Shown here piece by piece: positions 1 through 9,516 of a DNA stretch of 20,838 nucleotides. Position numbers and translations under genes: made by a program. The DNA lies in assembly GCA_900642245.1 (NCBI GenBank), contig CAAAJI010000488.1, positions 1-20,838 on the forward strand, in the 5' to 3' direction. Origin of the DNA: Fragilaria radians (lineage: Eukaryota > Bacillariophyta > Fragilariophyceae > Fragilariales > Fragilariaceae). The notes beneath the pieces are model-generated. The model saw only the letters and a list, made by a program, of their open reading frames with translations. It did not search any database and had not been told where the DNA came from. The first letter of the stretch is position 1. Every line of letters begins with the position of its first letter.

Positions 1-401
1 ATACAGGACAATATAATACTTTGTGTTTCACATTAAAAAACTGAAAGGATTCTTTACCTTTTCCCCCTGTTTTTCAAGAGAAGTCACATTGATTCTAGAA
101 TCAAGCTCACGTTAATTTTTTTTTCATCATCATTATATCATATTTAACTTGAACATTCTTGCTGATTGGCAATCCATAGTTTCACTTTTGTCAACCATTG
201 TATTTAGTCTTGAACTTTTGTGTTGATATCATCTATATTCCAATAGACGTAACCTTACATAACCTAATGCTATAGGAGATGATGGAATCTGGAAGATAAT
301 TCTCAACATTATCAATAAAGTTATGTTGATTAACTTGATCATACATACTCCTTTCTGCGTTCAAATGAACAATGGGATTATTTTTGTCACAAAAATAATT
401 C
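1..401. other. AT-rich flank, no gene recognised
   Basis: Homopolymer-rich, AT-rich sequence downstream of the minus-strand coding block that ends at 402. A minus-strand reading frame reaches from about 520 down to 233 but overlaps the 3' end of that block in another frame and shows no family motif, so I treat it as a shadow. Probably 3' untranslated and intergenic sequence. Confidence 0.5.
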
Positions 402-1104
402 TCATTCTGTCGATTGCATTTTAATGCATAATTCAATGGCGGATAAGGACCAAAGGGTTTCGTTTGAATTTGTGCTGTCGGTTGTATTCCTTTTGGATGC
501 AACATTATCAATAACTGCATTGTCAGTAAATACCTTTGATATTACGGTCTGTTGATGAGAAGGCTCTGTTGACTTGGAAATAAGCGGATCATTCTGGTGC
601 GCTTGACATGGATTCAAGAAGGGCATCGGAAGAGTTCCCATTGTTCCTCCCTGTGGGAAAGGAATAATCTCAGGTTGCTGAAAATTTGTCCACAAATTCA
701 TGTAAGGAATCGGTGCTTTGGAATGGTGAAGAAAGTTTTCTCTGGAGAATATGAGACTGTAAGGATGAGGTGCAAGTGCCGACATCGGCACACCGCTGTT
801 ACTGCTGGCGACAACAGCATTTTGATTTTGGAAGGGGATAGCATTTTGCTGCATCATGTTTGATGGCACATCGGTCGTTGTATTTACATCTCTAAACAAT
901 AAGACATCGCTCTTCTCCTTGCTGCTGCTATTGTTGTTGTTTACGACAGCAACGTTGGGACCTTGGACTGGTATCCTACATGGTTGCATGGGGTTTGATG
1001 GCAAATCATACATTGTAGATGTGTCTATCATAAACATTATATTGTTGCTGCAGTTGTTGTTGACGATGACAACATTCTCATTGGGAGTTTGGAGGGGGAT
1101 GGTC
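402..1104 (-). CDS. C-terminal coding block paralogous to the DUF6824 gene's last exon (5' part missing or shared)
   Basis: An open minus-strand frame with no good start: it is open upstream of the first ATG (1037), and an acceptor-like CTAACAG ends at 1105, so it probably begins as an internal or terminal exon near 1104. The protein is rich in Asn, Ser, Pro and Gln and contains about three diverged copies of a ~42-residue unit (IPxQxPN..VVxxNN ... D(V/L)PSN.MQ). Its last residues, LWSLSAIELCIKMQS, match the C-terminus of the neighbouring upstream gene (LWALSPMELCMIMQS), so the two ends are duplicates. I see no DUF6824 domain between 1105 and 1645. It may be a 5'-truncated tandem copy, or an alternative terminal exon of the gene at 1646-2557. 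Function unknown; the low-complexity composition suggests a disordered tail. Confidence 0.45.
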
Positions 1105-1125
1105 CTGTTAGATTTTTCAATCCTC
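800..1125 (-). repeat. Degenerate ~125-bp tandem repeat inside the coding block
   Basis: Three imperfect units are visible on the coding strand, each with a stretch encoding Ile-Pro-x-Gln followed by Val-Val and an Asn-rich run, then (in two units) Leu/Val-Pro-Ser-Asn-x-Met-Gln. On the plus strand the matching blocks are near 849-890 and 974-1020, about 125 bp apart. Reading frame is kept across the units, which argues for expansion inside a coding sequence. Confidence 0.5.
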
Positions 1126-1645
1126 CATGTGTATAAACCAAAAATTAAGTGTATGGTTGTTCCGTGTGACTAATGCGCTAAGTGGCTTGCAAGAATTGGC
1201 AAGTCATTGCAAAAAAACTTAAATATATTAGTAAGCAAAGGAAGCCATAATTTATAATTCATTTGTTCGTAACTCTAATTCGTAAATCACCTGCTTCATC
1301 ATTTGATAACAATTGTGATATCAATCTTTTTGCTTATTGCTCTATAGCACTAGGATATATTAAAACATGAAGATGTATTTAATCAGACTCAAAAATCGCT
1401 CTCTTTAGCATCCCTTAAATCCTTTTTTTTACCTTTCTTCTCTAGCTATTTTTGGCATCAGGAGAATATCACAATCATACAAAAAAAAGAAAATATTGAT
1501 TAATGCCAATAAGCGGATAAACAGTGCTTTTTAACCATGAGTTTGCATTTGGTGGGGTACTACAACAACCTGAATATGCATTTCTTTGCTGGTTAAGTAA
1601 GTAATTGAATGACAGTGAATTTTATTCACATACAATGTTTTGCTT
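1105..1645. other. Intergenic or intronic AT-rich stretch
   Basis: Stops are frequent in all frames and no domain is recognised. It separates the last exon of the DUF6824 gene (ending 1646) from the paralogous block below 1104. If the lower block is an alternative terminal exon, part of this stretch would be intron. Confidence 0.4.
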
Positions 1646-2557
1646 TCATGATTTGGATTGCATTATCATGCACAATTCCATAGGAGATAATGCCCAAAGG
1701 CTCTCAGCAAGATTCCTGCTGATGGTAGCATGCCTTGCTGTGAGAGCCCCATCGGTAATTGTATTCGATTTCATGCTGGCATTATTTTCGTCAAGGAAAT
1801 GAATGGTTGTATTACACAATCCTTTTTGACGTGAAAATTGATTGCACAAGAGTGTCTGATCTTTAAACATACGTACTCCTTGTGGGAATTCAGAGAGCTC
1901 AACACCTCTTGAAGATATGAATAAAACATGTGGCATAGAAACGAAACGTTTAAGGAGTGTATCTGCGCCGATTAAGCCGGATTCCTGAGGTATCCTGGCT
2001 TTTAGTCACCCTAGGAAAGGGCTTTGGTGATATATTCACCACAGCTGCTAATTCCCTTTGGATGTCACCGTTACTTAGACGCTCGGCATAATGAATGGCA
2101 CATAACCCTCTTTCGTTAAGTTCCTTTTTCATCATTTGAATAGAATTTGCCTTGTTCCTCAGCTTAAGGCAGCGATCTCGAAGAGCATGTGCGATCTAAA
2201 TGCAGCGGATACATGAGGCTAATCCAATTGCAAAATTTCATATGCTTCTAAACTTACCTTAGAGCGACACGACTTGGGTTCCAGTATTATCAATTCTCCA
2301 TGATAACTTTCCTTTAGGAATCTGTAGCCTGAGAGATTCAACTCATAAATTGATTCCTCAATGATCCTCCTTTTCTCCTCTCGAGATGAGGAATGAAAGT
2401 AATCATAGACATATAAATCAATACAAGTCCGGAAAAAACGGTTTCCTATATGCTTTAAGGCACCCCTTCCAAATAGAATATCTTTCACTCTAATAAAAGA
2501 CGTTGTGTTGTAATTTGTGTTCATTGCTTTGAGGCGAATTACACTTGATTCATCCAT
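1646..2557 (-). CDS. DUF6824-domain protein, probably three exons
   Basis: Exon 1 (2557-2258, 100 codons) carries a DUF6824-type domain: VKDILFGRG near residues 24-32, then G-N-R-F-F, a basic helix and SGYRFLK. The open frame runs on to a stop just after a GTAAGT donor, but removing a 62-nt intron (2257-2196, GTAAGT...TTTAG) joins residue 100 in frame to IAHALRDRCLKLR, the expected end of the domain. Exon 2 then stops at 1950 unless a second intron is used. A candidate (2074-1999, donor GTAACG, acceptor AAAAG, 76 nt) leads in frame to 1998-1646, whose C-terminus LWALSPMELCMIMQS is shared with the next coding block. The spliced protein would be 257 aa. DUF6824 is abundant in diatoms and has no established function; a nuclear or DNA-related role is only a guess. 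First intron well supported, second tentative. Confidence 0.72.
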
Positions 2558-3650
2558 GCAACAGTTCGGCGAGGGAACTTGGGGGTCGTGATAGCTTGTA
2601 GTAATGAACTCGTTTCTTAGGTCGTCTGGGATCCAACACCTTCGGTGGTTGATTCGTTGTCTTGATTCAGGGAAACGAACTTGTGTGTAATATTTTTTTC
2701 ATCAAACGCGAGGGTCATTCATGTCCAAAGACTTTCGATAAGTGGGACTCAAGTAAGGTGTTGAAGTTCCATTCAGGTATCGCCCTCAAACGCCAGTACG
2801 GTTGCAGTAAAAGTAGAAATGAAGAAAGGATTCGTCCCGATAAGTCGCGCACTTACTTATATGGTAATGTTCCGTCGAAAAAATTCATTCACATCCTACT
2901 TACATGAATCAAAAGGCCCATCGCACAAATTGGCGTATGGCTGGCCATTTGCTGACGCCTCACCATGGACTCGTTTCAAATTTTATCTAGTGAATGATAG
3001 TGCATACTTTTTCCTCATAATTCTCTCATCACAAAACCAACCATGAATACCAAGTTATTTTGTTATTTTTCATCCAACATTTTGTAGATAACTTAAGTTT
3101 TCTGCTACTTTGTTGCAAATTTCCCACAAATTTAGGTGACATTCCAGTAGACACTAAAAAGATAATATGAAAACAGTCTTGTAGTACTAGCTAATTGGGC
3201 TGGAAATACTACAGCAGTAAGTAATTAGGATATCTCTGTGAAAGTCTTTGCGTGAACTACATTTAATTGCTTAGATTAATGGGTAGCTAGAAATGATATC
3301 CATTCATTAAGGAAGAAAACGTGGATATCATCCTAAAGTATTTTCATCAAGTAAAGCAAAACAAGTGCAATCCTTGCTAGTTGAAACAAACGATGATAGG
3401 GATACGTGGATATGAAAAACGCATGTTATAGCTACTGCATCATCTCTATGTGCAAGATGTGTTAGTTTGAAAAGGACTGAATATTGTCAATAGGCATTTG
3501 TCAATGTCAAACAAGTGGAGGGAACAAGAATTACGACGTTTTTTTTCTAGGATAAATCCATTCTTTCAAACATTCACAAACGCAAGCAATGCACAAAAAA
3601 ATAATGAGCTATAGTTAAATGTTACAAAGACAAAGCACGAACAGAAATAA
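2558..3650. other. Intergenic region, no gene recognised
   Basis: 2558-3050 is less AT-rich than the rest and holds two overlapping plus-strand frames (about 2662-2907 and 2819-3046) with no recognisable motif. 3050-3650 is AT-rich with stops in all frames. It should contain the promoter of the minus-strand DUF6824 gene. Any 5' exons of the DnaJ-X-like fragment should lie here, but I found no J domain or HPD motif. Confidence 0.45.
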
Positions 3651-4025
3651 CTACGGAAGAAACTTGATGCAGAACTTCGTGGAAACTTACTTAGGAGTAT
3701 GTGGAAAACAACAGTCCTGGACATCGCCAACACATTGCATGAAGCGACACAAATGATACTCTTTGATCAATCCGTCACCAAGGATATACGTCGTAAGCGT
3801 GCCGAGGGACTTGAAATTTTGGGAGACATTATGAGCCGTCAGAAACGTCCTCCGGGTCCCAACTTTGCTGCCGATGGTCAACTTGCCTCTGAGGAAGTAG
3901 CATTCTCGGCCATGTTGGAGACTTGTGTCCGAAAGGAACAACAAGCCTGTGGTGCACCCTATGATGATGAATATGAATATGAAACGGAATATTATTCGGC
4001 AGCCTTTGATACTGTCGACAAGTGA
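3651..4025 (+). CDS. DnaJ X-domain C-terminal-like protein, N-terminal part missing
   Basis: The frame is open from 3651 (just after an in-frame TAA at 3648-3650) to 4025; its first ATG is at 3699, giving 108 aa. The stretch LWK/MWKTTVLDIANTL...SVTKDIRRKRAEGLEILGDIM resembles the last helices of the DNAJ-X domain (PF14308; family pattern lW..t..EI...L..v...vL.D..V....r..RA.aL..lG.if). The similarity seems to start before the ATG (KKLDAELRGNLLRS), so that ATG lies inside the domain. Either an upstream exon joins at an acceptor such as ATGCAG (ends 3673), or this is a 5'-truncated copy. A J domain would be expected several hundred residues upstream and is not seen. The tail is acidic and tyrosine-rich (YDDEYEYETEYY). 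The family acts as Hsp70 co-chaperones; for this fragment no function can be claimed. Confidence 0.5.
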   Translation, partial: LRKKLDAELRGNLLRSMWKTTVLDIANTLHEATQMILFDQSVTKDIRRKRAEGLEILGDIMSRQKRPPGPNFAADGQLASEEVAFSAMLETCVRKEQQACGAPYDDEYEYETEYYSAAFDTVDK

Positions 4026-4364
4026 AAATGGAAAATGAATCCGATTGATATTTCTTTTTTTTTAAATGAGAAAGAATCTTGTCGCTTGAATCAAGTTATA
4101 TATTCGTAAACAGAAAGAGAGAACTACAAACTAATAATTGTGGAAATATCATATGAAAGAATAACATTTTCTTCTATAGGATACTCTAATGTAAATGTCA
4201 ACATTTCAATTCCATGGTTCATTATTCGCAACGTTCTATCTATCCCTAATTAAGTTTCATTTTTAGCATATGTCATGTCAACACTTTAATGCCTTTCCCC
4301 CTCAAATGGAAGGTGGATATAATTTTACATTGTTCTTCTGGTTACCCCCTCCAATACAAAAATA
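4026..4364. other. Convergent intergenic gap
   Basis: AT-rich sequence between the stop of the DnaJ-X-like frame (plus) and the stop of the PstS-like gene (minus). It holds the 3' ends of both; no gene or distinct structure seen. Confidence 0.5.
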
Positions 4365-6150
4365 TTAGATATTTAAACAGCATCGCCATAGCTTCCAAAC
4401 AAAGAAAATAGACCAAAATATAAAACTCAACGATGCCAATATTAGAGCTGAATGAAGTTGTTGATCTTCGACTGCACCAAAGACAGGTAGGCCTGTTCGG
4501 ATATCGAGAGGGGTATCATCATCCAATGCATTTAAATTCATCTCATTTTCTCTGGAACCTCCGGCAGGTTGAAGTAATGATAAGGCAGGTGCCGATTGTG
4601 GAAACGATAGATTATTGTCATTGTCGTTGCCATCAAAGGTTGTATCTTGTAATGCGTCACGTAAATCTTGGACGACAGTATTCAAATATTCATTATCCTT
4701 ACGAAGGATCGTAATCTCTTCTTCCATGCTCCGAAGTTTGTTGGTTATATAGGTTAACTTCTGTTGAACGACACCTTGATTCTGAAACAGATAGGAATGT
4801 CGTCGCTCAGATATGACAAAATCTCCAGGTTTCAGAGTCCCATCTTCTGTTTCAAAGCTCCAGATAGTTTGTTGTGTATTCGTTTGGACCAAAAGATCTA
4901 ATCCTTCCAATCCTATGGATCGTAAGTGCTCTGGAACTGGTATCAGTCCAAATTGTGTCTGACATTGCCCAATATACGATGGTTCCATGAGTGCTCGCAA
5001 GAAGGCCAAAAGTAATCCCTGTGCTTCTCCTGACAAATGCAACCATTCTCGCATGACATATACCTGTTGTAAGAGAACTATGGGCCAAGTATTAGGACCA
5101 GGTTGAAAGATTGGGTTGTCACCGGCAGCTGACCAATCTTGTGAGGAATTCGTCACAGAGATTCCCTGATCGACTGCTGCTAATATTCCGTTCAAGGCAT
5201 TGGATTGGTATGATGTTCGGTAGTGTCCCTCTTGATTTTGTAATGGTACTTCTTGTAATCCAGGAGTGGAGTGTGCCACCTCTAGAAAGCCAATGGAATA
5301 CGGTGTGTTGGAAATACAATGTGCCATCCCCTCAGGACAGCGAATCACTCCATCGGGCCATGAGATTTCATCGTCAACAAGATCTTGGGGCCATTCTTCT
5401 GGACAGGATAGATGCAAGTACTAAGGTAAAGATGTAGATTAGAAGTATCCATTAAGAAAAATCAAACAACTACTTATGTTTGCTGCTTGAACGACTCGAT
5501 GTCTCTGAACTTACCTCTGTAAATGCCAATGTGATTTCTGAAAGTGAGGAAGGATGAAGAGGGACAATCGCATGCGGAGACATATCCTGCATCAATGGAT
5601 TTTGTTCCAGAATCATATGATTCTTCCATGATTTGATATTACGTTTAAATATTTGTGCAATCATACAGGATGTCAAATTTAATTGTGTAACGCCCGGAAT
5701 GTTATGATAGAGTGCCACTGGAGAAAGTACATAGGGAAAGTGAAGAACATCCATTCCATCTTTTTGTTGTAAGGTTTGATAGATCCAACTGGAAATTGGT
5801 CGATGTCCTGCACCAAAGTCAATACTTCCTGTCCTTGCCGATTGTAAGAATTCCATTTGTCCCTCCGTTCGATTGTTAATTTCACGATAGGTTAAACGAG
5901 TTGGAACTTGTGCACGATCTTGTAGGATCTCCATAATTAATTCCAAACAGGGCGCGGCTGCACCAGAACCTGTAATCGAAATCACACCCTCGGAACCATA
6001 GGATGCCGCGGCAGCAACAATTGCATAATGGTCTGACTGATATAATAGAAGTAATAGCAATAGTAGAAGTCGTAGTGGTACGGTCACAATCATGGTCCCA
6101 TACCCGAAGAGAGACGTTCGTGGAGTAACAATAGAAAAAGGATGATTCAT
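4365..6150 (-). CDS. PstS-like phosphate-binding protein with coiled coil and C-terminal membrane anchor
   Basis: Two exons, 6150-5515 and 5420-4365, joined in phase 0 over a 94-nt intron (GTAAGT...CCTTAG), give 563 aa. The junction reads LAFTE|YLHLS, matching the FT.YL segment of PstS. Residues ~20-50 form a signal peptide with a long leucine run. The PBP-like fold follows: ITGSGAAAP near 57, TYREINN, IDFGAGHRPIS, the hinge FPYVLSPVALYHNIPG, and at the end WPIVLLQQVYVM and FGLIPVPEHLRSIG. After the domain come a coiled coil (~426-470), an Asn/Asp-rich linker and a transmembrane helix near 537-558 with a short basic tail (KLWRCCLNI). Bacterial PstS delivers phosphate to the PstCAB transporter; in diatoms such proteins are thought to act at the cell surface or in the endomembrane system. 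The usual R..SGTT ligand loop reads HPSSLSEIT here, so the ligand may differ. No phosphate-response site was seen upstream. Confidence 0.82.
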
Positions 6151-6354
6151 CCTAAAAATGAGGATGGTATTATTGTCCTTTCTAAAATTTGGACATTGCT
6201 TTTAATTTAATTTTGTTGATGTGTGTTCAGTGCAAACGATAACAGTCGTTTCACAACATACCAGTGAGTAGTCGATGGACAATAGCCGAAATTTGGTCCG
6301 TTGAGTCATGTGAAAAAGCAAAGACATCCCAACGCGCACATTTTGATGAGAGTA

Positions 6355-6795
6355 GCAAATCTCATGTGGCACTCATTCCAAACTTCCATAAATCAATATC
6401 TATAATCTATGATTATATCTTCAACTTGAGGGAAGAATACAGATGGATTTGAAAGCCTTTTCATGCTGATCAATCTATATATATATATATTACCATAGAA
6501 GCTCTATGTTGAGTGATGAATAGACACAGATGAAAATTATAATCAAATTCCAACATGCCATTAAGGACTTCAATCAGAATACGAAAAATAATCAATCTGA
6601 TATGAAGCTCATTCCAACCTACCGTAAATCAATATCTATAATCTATGATTAAGTCTTGAAGTTGAGGCAAGAATACTTTTGGAATTTTTAAGATTTTACT
6701 TACTGTTCTATCAACATGTGTATACAGCCAAGGATGTTTTACGTTGAGTGATGAATAGACAAGGACGAAAAACACAATCAAATGTTAGAAGGTTT
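6355..6795 (+). repeat. Imperfect ~200-bp direct duplication, 235-236 bp apart
   Basis: Copy 1 (~6360-6555) and copy 2 (~6597-6790) share, in the same order: CTCATTCCAA, then AAATCAATATCTATAATC plus ATGATTA, then TTGAGG(G/C)AAGAATAC, and finally GTTGAGTGATGAATAGACA followed by A-rich sequence and AATCAAAT. The offset is 236 bp at the first shared block and 235 bp at the last, with diverged sequence between. A TA dinucleotide run lies only in copy 1. This is an old segmental tandem duplication or two copies of a short non-autonomous element; no terminal repeats were recognised. Confidence 0.7.
6476..6491 (+). repeat. (TA)n microsatellite
   Basis: Eight uninterrupted TA units, inside the first copy of the 200-bp duplication and absent from the second, so it probably arose after the duplication. 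Confidence 0.8.
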
Positions 6796-7083
6796 CTATC
6801 ATTGGATATTGCATACTGCTGTATCCTATTGTAGCCTGATGTATCTTCAACTCTTGTGCAGAGTTGGAGTGAAACAAAATATTTGAATCATAGTAAATTC
6901 CATCAAAATTGCTATAGCAGTCCTGAAAGGCATTACTCATCCATTCCATTTATGAGCGATGTTTATTCATTGCTAAATGTGCCGAATGAAATGTTATTTA
7001 ACATCATCCAAAATTGTGGTAGGAATAAAAGGGACAGCTTCATTGTTACTGACATGGAATAGATATGTAAATACAACTCACTT

Positions 7084-7378
7084 TCAGTGGTAAAGAATTG
7101 TCTTTGGACTGTGTTGAGTTTCCGCAAATGAAACGCTAAGACTTTTTTCCTGCTTAATTACTGCACCCAGCTGATGATTAGTTGTATCCATATAGAATTT
7201 CTGATATCCGGGAAGGAAAAAAATACCTTCCGTTCCAATAAATTTCTCAATTGCACAGCTTTTGAGCATCTGCACCTGGCTTGATGCAACAGTAACTCTT
7301 ACTTGTATCCAGAACTGTATTAAAGGCAGACCCTTCCATGGAATGGATCATGCCCTCAATCTTTCGAATTAGAAACCT
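7084..7378 (-). mobile_element. Decayed Ty3/gypsy retrotransposon fragment (reverse transcriptase and RNase H)
   Basis: On the minus strand, 7378-7250 translates to a frame containing IEGMIHSMEG..F.TVLD and DAQKLC, matching the first conserved blocks of Ty3/gypsy reverse transcriptase (PIPRIED.l..l.G....T.LDL..GY..I). In an overlapping frame, 7275-7084 gives FLPGYQKFYMDTTNHQLGAV followed by I-K-Q, matching the start of gypsy RNase H (pdf..pf.iyTDAS..QLGAVi.Q...PIaf). The normal several hundred bases between these blocks (YxDD region, thumb and connection) are missing and the frame changes, so the piece is internally deleted and inactive. No LTRs, integrase or target-site duplication were recognised. 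The catalytic Asp context (YTDAS) reads MDTTN. Confidence 0.72.
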
Positions 7379-9516
7379 GTAACGTTACACTAATTTTGAT
7401 AAATGAAGCAAATATTGAAAGCCCATATTTCTTGTCATTGGCAGATGTTGGAAAAGCCGATCCAGAAGTCAAGATAAAATGTTTAGAAGTAAACATATTT
7501 CAAGCAATGAAGATTAATGTCACTGGCTATTACAGATGGTTAGGACGTTTTATGCCACTTAAAAGCTCCAAATAAGGCAGAAGTTATCCAGATGAAAGTG
7601 GCGTGACGTTTGGAAAGACATTTTGATAGTGTAAAGTCTTCGTTAAACACAGTAACTTACAAAAAAATGCAATGAGATTATGGAAAGGCAGATAAATAAT
7701 TCAATGATCCCTCCGGGTAAATGAATAAACATACTCCAAGATTAAGGCAATTAGCGGTAGAAAATAGCATGCGGGTAAATATGACTGACAATTTCATGCA
7801 AGAAGTCGTAATACCCCTTGAGACCAAAATGTGATAGACATATCACGAAATAAATAGATATATTGGAATCTAGTTTGTTTGAATTCAATAGATGATGGTT
7901 CTATTTTATTGTAAATCTTTTGGATGAATTGATTGTTCACGGAAAAGTATAAATCCTGAGGAAATATGATACAAAAACAGAAAAGAACAATAGTCCATAA
8001 GTATATTGAAACATGCCCTTAATGACACCAAGTGGTTCATTTGGCATGAAATTCAGTAAGTGTTGCACGAAAAGACAAGCATTTCAATAATTCTTTGGCT
8101 GTATTATCAGCGTTTATCTAGTAAGACATAAGAAGAAAGTAGGCAAACAATGGATAGGTTTTAAGTAGAAAAATAGGTGCAAAACTTCATAGAATGGAAT
8201 GGGAAGTGATTACTCAGAAAGATTTAATAGAAGCTAGAAGTGCAATTTGAGATAGGTTGGGAAAATTTATTGGAAGGGCTTATGAGTCATGAATTACTTG
8301 AAATTTCAGCATTATTGAATAAAGCCACAAAAGGGAAATGACAACGAGAGGAGGTTATGGAGGAAAAGCTTAATTTTTGCAGAGAGAAAGGTAAAACTCT
8401 TTGATACAAACTCCAGTACTGCGTAAATGTGCTAGATGGCAGTAAGGCAGAAAATACGCCGTCTGCGCCATCATTTTTGTTAGTGAAAAGATTATGAAAA
8501 GTAACACTGAGGAACTTTTAAGGCTACAAAAGTTTTTTAGTATCTCATAGATGTGTAAATTCATTCTTTAATTGTACTTGTACTAACAATAAGGGATATC
8601 TCCGATATTGGTATCATAGCCTAGTAAATTAATTATGGATTTTGCTGATAATAGCTATTATCTTCTTGATTCATACGTCAAGGTATGTGATGTTGCATTC
8701 CAAAACAATTTGTTGAAGAAGAACAACAAGATTCAGAAATGATTATAGAAAAGATAGCTGTGTTATTGCTGCTGTTTAGATAGCAACATAGATTCTACTT
8801 GGGAAACCATTAAGGAAAGGAAATAGGATTCAAGAAGAATCGATTGAAAGTTTTGTTCTCTCCATTTTTCAGAAAGGCTAAGTTTAAGAATATTTTGAAG
8901 GGAATGGATTTACAGCAAGTACATAGAAAATGAGATTACTTACAAATAAGGCCAATAGAAGAGAAATACTTTTGATATCAAAGTCCAAGTAATTGGACTG
9001 CTGTCACAGTCTTGTCCAGTTCCTAAAACGAGTATATCTTTTCTGTTAAAGTCTGATGAGCTGTTTGAGTATTGAATGTTTAACTATCTTCATAGTTTGT
9101 AATAAATTTCAATCTTCTTTACAATAAAGTGGGATAATCGCTTTGTCTTCTGTATCCCCATCCTGAAAGTGATTTTAAATTTCCTTTTCAATGATTTTCA
9201 AGCCTTTTTGTTTTCTCATTCTTCCAACTATTTTCTCAGTTTGTTGATTTGATAAATGAAAGTATGAGTGGGTTCCAACATAGTATGCTTTTGTTAAGAA
9301 AGGTATAGCAAATAATAGTGCTAGGAAGATGGACGTGATCTAAAATATAGAAAAAAGGAATAGGCTAGAGCAATGCGTTCTGATAACGAGAGAAGTTATC
9401 TAGCAAAGATTTGGTTTAGTTGTGTATGTGATGTATATTTATTCGCATCCTTTCTATCTCATGTAAACGAGTGTCGAAATTACGGAATAGGAAACGATGT
9501 TCATTTTAAATATCCC
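7379..9516. other. Long AT-rich gene-poor region, probably degraded repeats
   Basis: About 2.1 kb with stops in all frames and no recognised domain. Its position, just 5' (in element orientation) of the gypsy RT relic, makes further degraded element sequence likely. The only hint is a plus-strand STWETIK-like stretch near 8790-8810, too weak to call. The 3' end of RPA2 lies at 9517. Confidence 0.45.

Larger units (their letters stand above)
6151..7083. other. Gene-poor region with duplicated sequence
   Basis: Upstream of the PstS-like gene, so its promoter should be near 6151-6300. The remainder is AT-rich, carries the ~200-bp direct duplication listed separately, and leads into the retroelement relic at 7084. 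Short plus-strand frames (6264-6452, 6856-7062) show no family motif. Confidence 0.45.

Noticed and set aside
2662..3046. Two overlapping plus-strand frames in a less AT-rich stretch upstream of the DUF6824 gene
   Set aside because: No motif, no splice pattern that links them to the DnaJ-X fragment, and they overlap each other in different frames; not enough to call a gene.
8780..8860. Plus-strand STWETIKERK followed by a stop and DSRRID, resembling the region after a copia integrase (W.PLK.LKES.P)
   Set aside because: Only a few residues agree, there is a stop inside, and no other copia motif is nearby.
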